From: an uncultured bacterium
Lineage (GTDB): Bacteria; Actinomycetota; Coriobacteriia; Coriobacteriales; Coriobacteriaceae
NCBI GenBank assembly: GCA_905215065.1
Contig: CAJMOF010000019.1
Coordinates: 1 to 26,286 of the forward strand
Direction of reading: 5' to 3'
DNA: 26,286 nt
Every line of letters begins with the position of its first letter. Within the stretch, counting starts at the first letter, position 1. The notes below the pieces were generated by a model. The model was given only the letters and a program-made list of their open reading frames with translations. It did not search any database and was not told the origin of the DNA. Shown here in pieces: positions 15,240 through 21,458 of the stretch. The position numbers and the translations under genes are program-made.

Positions 15240-15908
15240 ATGGCAGCAGCGTTTTCCCATGTGATCTTTGACCTGGACGGCACCATTCTCAACACGCTCG
15301 AGGACCTGGCGGCCGCCGGCAACCATACCTGCGAGATGCACGGCTGGCCCACGTTTGCCGTAGACGAGTACCGCTACAAGGTGGGAAACGGCATGCTCAA
15401 GCTGGTCGAGCGCTTTATGCCCGCCGAGTATGCGGGCGACGGCCGTATGTTTGAGCAGACGCTTGCCGAGTTTAGGGCTTACTACGGCGAGCACAAGGAG
15501 GACCACACCGCACCGTACGCCGGTACGATCGAGATGCTCGACCGCCTGCACACGGCGGGCGTGCAGCTTGCCGTGCTCACCAACAAGGACCATGTCTCGG
15601 CCGCTCCGCTTATCGAGAAGTATTTTGGTTCCGAGCGCTTTGCGCTGGTGCAGGGCCGCGTCGATGCGTTTCCTCCCAAGCCCGAGGCGCCTGTTACGCT
15701 GCATGTGATGGAAGCGCTGGGCGCCGATCCGTCGACCACGCTCTATGTGGGCGATTCCAATGTCGATGTTTTGACCGGCCACAACGCTGGCCTTAAGAGT
15801 GCGGGCGTCAGCTGGGGCTTCCGCGGCCGTGCAGAGCTGGAAGCCGCCGGCGCCGACTACGTGGTGGACACCCAAGACGAGCTCGCGGCGCTGATCCTGG
15901 GCGAGTAG
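15240..15908 (+). CDS. HAD-family phosphatase, phosphoglycolate phosphatase-like
   Basis: 222 residues from ATG 15240 (AGGAG five bases upstream). Motif I is FDLDGTILNT, with catalytic D11 and D13. The alpha-helical cap covers about residues 18-85. Motif II is LTNKD, motif III has the lysine in FPPKPEA, and motif IV is YVGDSNVDV. This arrangement matches Gph-type phosphatases; the substrate could be phosphoglycolate or another small phosphate ester. It lies 105 bases after hypE and may be read through from the hyp genes, but a functional link is not obvious. Confidence 0.85.
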   Translation: MAAAFSHVIFDLDGTILNTLEDLAAAGNHTCEMHGWPTFAVDEYRYKVGNGMLKLVERFMPAEYAGDGRMFEQTLAEFRAYYGEHKEDHTAPYAGTIEMLDRLHTAGVQLAVLTNKDHVSAAPLIEKYFGSERFALVQGRVDAFPPKPEAPVTLHVMEALGADPSTTLYVGDSNVDVLTGHNAGLKSAGVSWGFRGRAELEAAGADYVVDTQDELAALILGE

Positions 15909-15948
15909 CGGGGCTGTCGCTCAACACGGCTGCGTAGATTCTGTCGCG

Positions 15949-16000
15949 CGGAAAGCGCATCCCGTTTTGGAGCTCCTGAATGGGATGCGCTTTCCGTTTG
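15949..16000 (+). terminator. Hairpin downstream of the HAD phosphatase gene
   Basis: A perfect 15-bp stem (CGGAAAGCGCATCCC with its complement) with an 18-base loop, followed by only three T. It may be a weak terminator ending the hyp-HAD transcript, or a repetitive palindromic element. Confidence 0.45.
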
Positions 16001-16159
16001 AGGCACGTCGGGGAAACGGCATCCCGTTTCGGAGCATTATTCCGGGTCGCGCTTTCCGCAACCCAACCCATCCGGAAACCGCGACCCGGAATTCGGCCAA
16101 AAACCGGGCCGCGGTTTCCCGACCACCCGATGCAACGCCAATGCACCAACCGCGCCCAA

Positions 16160-16258
16160 GGAGTGTCCCCAACTGCCGACAGAAAAGGAACGTCCCCAAG
16201 TGCCGCCCCAATGACTACCATGGCAACGCCGCAGGTAGAGGACGGACAGCGAGCGGGC
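16160..16258. repeat. Dispersed repeat, copy 1 (copy 2 at 26114-26208)
   Basis: Begins GGAGTGTCCC, contains CAGAAAAGGAACGTCCCCA and GGCAACGCCGCAGG, and ends GGACGGACAGCGAGCGGGC. The same order, with small differences in the middle, recurs at 26114-26208. Both copies are intergenic and both run straight into a hairpin. Confidence 0.8.
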
Positions 16259-16367
16259 GCCAGAGCGAACAAATTGGCATGAAAAGAGGACGGCATAGAC
16301 CTTCTGGTCATGCCGTCCTCTTTAAATGACAAGTTGTCGCTCTGGTGCCCGCGCAGCGTCGAGCAGT
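16246..16367. repeat. Hairpin element with conserved edges, copy 1
   Basis: Left edge ACAGCGAGCGGGC (16246-16258) and right edge starting GCCCGCGCAGCGTCGAGC (16347-16367) enclose a long imperfect inverted repeat, 16253-16352. Its core is a 14-bp perfect stem, AAAGAGGACGGCAT (16283-16296) with ATGCCGTCCTCTTT (16310-16323). On the minus strand this core is followed by TTTT, so it may terminate the lipoprotein transcript. Confidence 0.75.
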
Positions 16368-16393
16368 TACGGCGTTTGGTAAAACGCCGTAAC
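16366..16393. terminator. Hairpin downstream of the lipoprotein gene
   Basis: A perfect 12-bp stem, GTTACGGCGTTT with AAACGCCGTAAC, and a four-base loop, 20 bases beyond the stop of the minus-strand lipoprotein gene. No T-run follows, so termination may rely on this stem together with the next one at 16283-16323. Confidence 0.5.
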
Positions 16394-16412
16394 AAACTAC
16401 CGCGTAACTCCC

Positions 16413-16970
16413 CTAGCTCAGCATTGCATCCATCATCTCGGAGTTGACGGAGTCATCGGCAGACCACTCGCCGTCGTCGTTGCAGGTGTACTTGAAGATA
16501 ACCGTGGTCTTCCTGGGCTCGGTGGCCTTGGTCACATCGACCATAACCTGACCGGCCATCTTGTACAGCTCGTCATCGGAGGGAACCGTATCAAGCGCGG
16601 CGACCTTCTCCTGATACTGGGTGGAGAAGTCCTCGACGATCTTGTTCATGGACTTGCAGGTGATGGAGACCTCGGCGGTCGCGACACCCTTGTCCTCGTC
16701 GACCGTCACGTCACCGATCTCGTAGTCAAAGCCTTCGAGATAGGTCTTGGCATACTCCTTGGGATCGATACCCAGCTGCTCGAACTCGTCGCCCGAAGCC
16801 TCCTCCAGACCAGAAAGGAACTCGTCGCCACCGTTCTTGACCTCGTCAAACTGAGTCGTAAGATCCTCGGTGATGAGTTCCTCGATCGAAGGGCCTCCAC
16901 AACCGGAAAGCACGACCACGCATGCAACCAAAACGGCCATGAGGGGCGCAAGCAGCAGCTTCTTTTTCAT
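16413..16970 (-). CDS. Putative lipoprotein, function unknown
   Basis: 185 residues from ATG 16970, six bases after GGGAGG. The N-terminus MKKKLLLAPLMAVLVACVVVLSGC is a lipoprotein signal peptide with lipobox LSGC, so the mature protein begins at C24, anchored to the outer face of the membrane. The mature part is acidic and mixed alpha/beta, with an early helical region (SIEELITEDLTTQFDEVKNG) and a later beta region (GVATAEVSITCKSM, KTTVIFKYTCNDDGEW). This resembles small Gram-positive lipoproteins with DUF-type domains, but I cannot name the family. It is monocistronic. Confidence 0.85.
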   Translation of the reverse strand: MKKKLLLAPLMAVLVACVVVLSGCGGPSIEELITEDLTTQFDEVKNGGDEFLSGLEEASGDEFEQLGIDPKEYAKTYLEGFDYEIGDVTVDEDKGVATAEVSITCKSMNKIVEDFSTQYQEKVAALDTVPSDDELYKMAGQVMVDVTKATEPRKTTVIFKYTCNDDGEWSADDSVNSEMMDAMLS

Positions 16971-17153
16971 GTTGTTCCTCCCAATGAGCGGCACCGCGCT
17001 TCCCAGACGCGGCGCACGTTGTAATAAGTAAGCCCATACTATCCACTTATTAACACCCTCGACGGCACGAAGGCGCGGTCGGTTCGTTTTAGCGTCCGAA
17101 CGGTTTGCAAGCCCGCCCAACGTGCAATAAAACGCTTCCCCGCGGTGCAATAA

Positions 17154-17183
17154 AAAAGGTGGCCGGAAAACCCGACCACCTTT
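17154..17183 (-). terminator. Rho-independent terminator of the EIIA gene
   Basis: On the minus strand AAAGGTGGTCGG and CCGGCCACCTTT pair around a short T-rich loop and run into TTTTTTATT. It lies just beyond the stop codon at 17207. Confidence 0.85.
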
Positions 17184-17206
17184 GCACATCCTTTGGATGT
17201 CGCAGT

Positions 17207-17743
17207 TTACTTGCGGACGACCTTAACGATGGCGTCACCGGCAGCGACAGCGGAGTCGGCCTCGACGGCAAGTTCGACATCGGCAAACTCAGCGGTGTTG
17301 GACACGGCCACGACGACGCAGTCCTTGTAACCGGCGGCAGCGATCTTGGCACGGTCGATCTTGAGCATAGGCTGGCCGGCCTTCACGACGTCGTCGGCCT
17401 TGACGAAGCCCTCGAAGCCGTCGCCGTTCATGTTGACGGTATCGACGCCAACGTGCACCAGAACCTCGATGCCGCTATCGGACTGCAGGCCCACGGCGTG
17501 ACCCATGGTGACGGTCACCTTGCCGTCGCAGGGAGCGTAGACCAGATCGTCCTCGGGCCACACGGCGCAGCCCTTGCCCAGGACCTCGCCGCCAAAGACG
17601 GGATCGGGCACGTCGGCCATCTTGATGACCTTGCCCTTGACGGGTGAGCACAGCACGTCGGCGCCGGCAGAAGCAGAGATGGAGGACGGAGCAGCGGCAG
17701 CCGCGGGCTCAGCCTTCTTCTTGAACATGTCAAACAGACCCAT
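17207..17743 (-). CDS. PTS glucose-type EIIA component
   Basis: 178 residues of the EIIA-Glc (Crr) family, which accepts phosphate from HPr and passes it to an EIIB domain. The active-site histidine is H97 in GIEVLVHVGVDTV, with the supporting histidine H82 in GHAVGL. Other family features are SPVKGKVIKMADVPDPVF and the C-terminal beta structure. An Ala-rich linker (about residues 11-28) joins an amphipathic N-terminal segment (MGLFDMFKKK), as in enterobacterial Crr, where it touches the membrane. ATG 17743 follows GAGGAG by seven bases. It is a free-standing gene with its own terminator, so it may serve several EIIBC partners elsewhere. Confidence 0.93.
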   Translation of the reverse strand: MGLFDMFKKKAEPAAAAAPSSISASAGADVLCSPVKGKVIKMADVPDPVFGGEVLGKGCAVWPEDDLVYAPCDGKVTVTMGHAVGLQSDSGIEVLVHVGVDTVNMNGDGFEGFVKADDVVKAGQPMLKIDRAKIAAAGYKDCVVVAVSNTAEFADVELAVEADSAVAAGDAIVKVVRK

Positions 17744-17883
17744 ACGTTTTCTCCTCTTGATTAAGCGCAACGTTATGCGCATACCTATGGTGATTATAGT
17801 GCCAAATGGTTCAAATGCTAAGGTGGGGACTCGAATCGCGAGCCCATCCCAACGCTTTTCCCCGGTGGCACTCATATTGTCGA

Positions 17884-18729
17884 TTAATCTTCGATAAGCC
17901 CCAGATGCACAAAGGCGTTCCAGATGCCGTCATCATCGACGTCGGTGGTCACGTAATCGGCCGCCGCCTTGCACTCGTCGCCGCCCGATCCCATGGCCAC
18001 GCTCGTTGCGCACGCTTCGAACATCGGGATATCGATCTTGGCGTCACCGAAGGCCACGGTATCGACACGGTCGGCGCCCAGGTGCTCGAGCAGCGTGTTG
18101 ACGGCGTGCGCCTTGGTGATGCCGCGCACACCCATGTCACCAAAGAGCGCCGTCTCGCCCGCACCGCCCCAGGTGTGACACTCAAGATCGGGGAACTCCT
18201 CGATGCTATCCAGATGGTCCTGATAGCTCGACAGGATAAAGCTCACCTTATTGAGGTCATCGCGGTAGAGCGGCGCGCCGTAGACCATCCCGTGCATGAC
18301 GTCGTCGGTCTCGAGCTCGTCGGCGCCCTCCACGCCCTTGCGACCGGCATAGGTCCTAAGCACCGGACGCGCGGCCTCGCGGAAGTTCTCACTTGCAAAC
18401 AGGCCGTTGTTGCTCTCGAGATAAAACTCGAGGCCACGACCGTGCAGCCAGTCAACGATATGGCGGCACTGGTCAGCCGTGATGAGCTGGTGCATCACCA
18501 CCTCGCCCGCCGACTCGACATAGGAGCCGTTGCCGCCGAGCATGCCGTCGAAGCCAATGGCCTCAAGCTCGGGCGGTACCTCGGCTTTGCTGCGACCCGT
18601 GCACATATAGGCCAGATGCCCGTTAGCGCGGGCGGTCTGGATGGCCGCCACGCAAGACGCGGGGATATTGCCCTCATAGTCGGTGATCGTGCCATCGACA
18701 TCAAGGAACAAAATCATACGAGAAGACAT
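17884..18729 (-). CDS. Cof-type HAD phosphatase
   Basis: 281 residues. Motif I FLDVDGTITDYEGNIP (D10 and D12), motif II CTGRSKAE, the lysine in GITKAHAVNTLLEHL and motif IV FGDAKIDIPMF mark the Cof subfamily (type IIB cap), which dephosphorylates sugar phosphates and other small esters. ATG 18729 has AAGGGG eight bases upstream and lies 12 bases after the GH1 gene, so they are co-transcribed. It may relieve accumulation of the glucose-6-phosphate or aglycone phosphate made by the GH1 enzyme, but the substrate cannot be read from sequence. Confidence 0.9.
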   Translation of the reverse strand: MSSRMILFLDVDGTITDYEGNIPASCVAAIQTARANGHLAYMCTGRSKAEVPPELEAIGFDGMLGGNGSYVESAGEVVMHQLITADQCRHIVDWLHGRGLEFYLESNNGLFASENFREAARPVLRTYAGRKGVEGADELETDDVMHGMVYGAPLYRDDLNKVSFILSSYQDHLDSIEEFPDLECHTWGGAGETALFGDMGVRGITKAHAVNTLLEHLGADRVDTVAFGDAKIDIPMFEACATSVAMGSGGDECKAAADYVTTDVDDDGIWNAFVHLGLIED

Positions 18730-18741
18730 GGTGGGAACCCC

Positions 18742-20181
18742 TTATTCCAGACCCTCGGTGCCGTTGGACTTGATGATCTTCTGGTAGGCGTAGAAGCTGT
18801 CCTTGCGGCGTCGCTCGTAGGTACCGGTGCCGTCGTCGTACTTATCGACGTGGATAAAGCCGTAGCGCTTGCGCATCTCGCCTGTGCCGGCGGAAACCAG
18901 GTCGATGGGGCCCCACCAGGTGTAGGCGATCAGGTCGACACCGTCGGCAATGGCCTCGCCCATGGCCTTGACGTGGCTCTGCAAGTAGGCGATACGATAC
19001 GGGTCGTGGATGGAGCCGTCCTCCTCGACCTCATCGTAGGCGCCCATGCCGTTCTCGACCACCATCAGCGGAATCTCGTAGCGGGCGTAAATCTCGTTGA
19101 GGGCGATGCGCAGACCCAGCGGATCGATCTGCCAGCCCCAGTCGGTGGACTCCAGATAGGGATTCTTGCCGCCAAAGGTCATGTTGCCCTCGGTCATCTC
19201 GTGATCCTTGTGGGTGCCCACGGTGCCGGACATGTAGTAGCTAAAGGTGTAGAAATCGACCTTGCCGTCGGCGATATCCTGCAGGTCACCGTCCTCCATC
19301 ACAAGCTCGACATCGTTCTCGGCCCAGAAGCGCTTGGCATAGAACGGATACTTGCCGCGCACCTGCACGTCGGAGCAGTACCAGTTCATGGTATTCATCT
19401 CCTGCTGCGTGGCGAACACGTCGGCCGGATCGCACGTGGCGGCATAGGAGAGGATGAAGCAGTCCATGTTGCCCATCTTAAACTGCGGATAGTGCTCGTG
19501 GGCATAGCGCACGACGCGGCCGCTGGCGACAAACTGGTGATGCAGGGCCTGCATACGGGCCTGCGGCGTGGTGTGGACCGCCGAAGCCGGGCCCTCAAAG
19601 CCCTGGATCATGCTGGTCCCAAAGAGGTTGCCCATGTCCTGGGTGCCGCAGTTGATCTCGTTGAAGGTGAGCCAGAACTTGACCTTGTCCTGATAGCGGT
19701 CGAAGACGGTCTGGCAGTACTTCTCAAAGAAGCCGATGAGCTCGCGGCTCGCCCAGCCGTTGTACTTCTCGACCAGGTGATAAGGCATCTCGTAGTGCGA
19801 CAGGGTCACGAGCGGCTCGATATTGTGAGCGCGCAGGCAGTCGAAGACGCGATCGTAGAAGGCGAGGCCGGCCTCGTTGGGCTCGGCGTCGTCGCCGTTG
19901 GGGAAGATGCGGCTCCAAGAGATGGACATGCGGAACATGTTGAAGCCCATCTCGGCGAACAGCGCGATATCCTCCTCGTAGTGATGGTAGAAATCGATGC
20001 CGTCATGATTGGGGTAGAAGCGGTCGGGGTCGATGTCGATCGTAATCTGACGCGGCTCCTTGTAGCTGCCGCCCAAGAAGTGGTCGTCGACCGACGGACC
20101 GCGGCCGTCAACGTTCCAAGCGCCCTCAAACTGATTGGCGGCCGTGGCGCCGCCCCAATAGAAACCCTCGGGGAATCCCAT
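18742..20181 (-). CDS. GH1 6-phospho-beta-glucosidase
   Basis: 479 residues, starting MGFPEGFYWGGATAANQFEG, with GAGGAGG five bases before ATG 20181. The acid/base is E175 in LTFNEIN and the nucleophile E376 in VVENGMG. S430, K438 and Y440 (DLVSAGTGEMRKRYGF) form the phosphate-binding motif that separates 6-phospho-glycosidases from plain GH1 enzymes. It would cleave beta-glucoside-6-phosphates imported by a PTS, in the cytoplasm. No EIIBC gene is adjacent, though the EIIA at 17207-17743 could take part. It sits between an AraC-type regulator upstream and the Cof phosphatase downstream, on the same strand. Confidence 0.94.
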   Translation of the reverse strand: MGFPEGFYWGGATAANQFEGAWNVDGRGPSVDDHFLGGSYKEPRQITIDIDPDRFYPNHDGIDFYHHYEEDIALFAEMGFNMFRMSISWSRIFPNGDDAEPNEAGLAFYDRVFDCLRAHNIEPLVTLSHYEMPYHLVEKYNGWASRELIGFFEKYCQTVFDRYQDKVKFWLTFNEINCGTQDMGNLFGTSMIQGFEGPASAVHTTPQARMQALHHQFVASGRVVRYAHEHYPQFKMGNMDCFILSYAATCDPADVFATQQEMNTMNWYCSDVQVRGKYPFYAKRFWAENDVELVMEDGDLQDIADGKVDFYTFSYYMSGTVGTHKDHEMTEGNMTFGGKNPYLESTDWGWQIDPLGLRIALNEIYARYEIPLMVVENGMGAYDEVEEDGSIHDPYRIAYLQSHVKAMGEAIADGVDLIAYTWWGPIDLVSAGTGEMRKRYGFIHVDKYDDGTGTYERRRKDSFYAYQKIIKSNGTEGLE

Positions 20182-20351
20182 AAGTGCCTCCTCGCTCATG
20201 TGTGTTGCTGATGAAACGAGTATGCCGCCGAGTCGCTCCAGGCCAGGGCGAAGGCGCCGATTTGGACACTTCTTTTCGCAGACGCGCGCTGCAACAGCGC
20301 TGCAGCTGAAACTTTTTGACACCGAAGGAGCGAAGACGATCCGCCCCGCGC

Positions 20352-21344
20352 TTACCGGCGATATGCCGCGGGGGTGCAGCCATACTTGTCGTGAAACTTA
20401 CGGTAGAAGAAGCTCATGTTTTCATAGCCCACCGCATGCGCAGCCGCCCCGGCCGTGGCGCCACCGCGCAGGAGCTCGGCCGCACGCACCAGGCGTCGCT
20501 CCTGCACAAGCTGCCTAAAGGTCTTGCCCACATGGCGCTTGAGAAGCGCCGTCGCATAATTAGGGCTCAAGCCAAACTCCGCCGCCATCCCCTCGAGGGA
20601 GCATGCAGCGAATTCGCGATCGATATAGCCGAGCATTCCCGTCACCAGGGCAGTGGGCCCCGCCGCGCCGTCCGCCACGCCGCGCACCAGCTCGCGCTCG
20701 TAGCAATCCATGAGCTCGGCCAAAAACAGCTGAAACAGACGCAAGACGATCTCGGGACCGTTGGGGCTCGGGTCGTACAGCTCGCAGAGCATCTCCTCCA
20801 TGTAGCGCCGAATCCGACGGCTCTCGCCGCAGTAAAAACGGACATGGCCCCGATGGTCCGTCTCGCTGTTGAGCGCGTTGAACAAAAACCGCGAGACCGC
20901 GCTCTCGCGCGAGAGGCTCGACTCGAGACTCCGGCGCAAAAAAGAGCGTGAAACGGTCATGCTCAGCATAATGTCGTCCTCACCAAGCGCCGCCACGGCA
21001 TGCGGGCAGAGGGCGTCGAGCAAAAGCACCTCGTTGCGGCCCAGCTCGAGCCTCTCCCCCGCCACCGTCTGCGGGCAGCGTCCGCGATACACATAGCTCA
21101 GCTCCACGTAATCATGCACGTGCTCGGGAACTGCATTAAAGCGCGAGTTTTTCCTTATCGTCAGGCCACGCGGCATGCCGGGCTGGGCATAGGCAAACCC
21201 TGGCTGGCCAATCTTGCGCACTGGGCATCCGTCGATTTCGACATGCTCGGTCATAATCGACCAATCAAATGCCATGCCGTCTTTATAAGCGATCTCACTG
21301 GCGCTCAGTTCGTTGAGCCTACGCTCGAGCTCGTCGATCTCCAT
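20352..21344 (-). CDS. AraC-family transcriptional regulator
   Basis: 330 residues. The N-terminal half has a cupin-like sensor (VPEHVHDYVELSYVYRGRCPQTVAGERLELGRNEVLLLDALCPHAV, about residues 72-118). The C-terminus has two helix-turn-helix motifs of HTH_18 (about 230-328: CSLEGMAAEFGLSPNYATALLKRHVG and AAAHAVGYENMSFFYRKFHDKYGCTPAAYRR). This architecture is common in activators of sugar utilisation genes. It lies 170 bases upstream of the GH1 gene and is divergent from the large glycoside hydrolase at 21459, so it may control both. The start is uncertain: ATG 21344 has no strong ribosome binding site. Confidence 0.9.
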   Translation of the reverse strand: MEIDELERRLNELSASEIAYKDGMAFDWSIMTEHVEIDGCPVRKIGQPGFAYAQPGMPRGLTIRKNSRFNAVPEHVHDYVELSYVYRGRCPQTVAGERLELGRNEVLLLDALCPHAVAALGEDDIMLSMTVSRSFLRRSLESSLSRESAVSRFLFNALNSETDHRGHVRFYCGESRRIRRYMEEMLCELYDPSPNGPEIVLRLFQLFLAELMDCYERELVRGVADGAAGPTALVTGMLGYIDREFAACSLEGMAAEFGLSPNYATALLKRHVGKTFRQLVQERRLVRAAELLRGGATAGAAAHAVGYENMSFFYRKFHDKYGCTPAAYRR

Positions 21345-21390
21345 GGCTTGCCAATCGTTGATTTGGTCATAGTTCGTCGTGATTCAGATA

Positions 21391-21419
21391 TTAGCAGAAC
21401 GCGCCGACGCGTCCATAAT
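21391..21419 (+). promoter_or_regulatory. Predicted promoter of the large glycoside hydrolase gene
   Basis: TTAGCA (21391-21396), a 17-base spacer and CATAAT (21414-21419), about 40 bases before ATG 21459. It lies in the 114-base divergent region shared with the AraC-type regulator. Confidence 0.5.
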
Positions 21420-21458
21420 CTGTGCTATGCAGCAGATCGATCGAGCCAAGGAGAATCC

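Larger units (their letters stand above)
15909..16412. other. Palindrome-dense intergenic region
   Basis: No gene is supported here. At least five inverted repeats occur: CGGAAAGCGCATCCC / GGGATGCGCTTTCCG (15949-15963, 15982-15996), ATTCCGGGTCGCG / CGCGACCCGGAAT (16039-16051, 16080-16092), GGAAACCGCG / CGCGGTTTCC (16074-16083, 16110-16119), the long hairpin at 16253-16352, and GTTACGGCGTTT / AAACGCCGTAAC (16366-16377, 16382-16393). A stretch from 16160 to 16258 recurs at 26114-26208. Several of the stems may act as terminators between convergent genes. Confidence 0.8.

Noticed and set aside
13569..15875. 768-codon minus-strand open frame opposite hypD, hypE and the HAD gene
   Set aside because: It covers several well-identified plus-strand genes and their gaps, and its translation has no recognisable domain. 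GC bias in third positions keeps the antisense frame open.
17806..20211. 801-codon plus-strand open frame opposite the Cof phosphatase and GH1 genes
   Set aside because: Antisense shadow. The minus-strand proteins have complete catalytic motifs and good ribosome binding sites.
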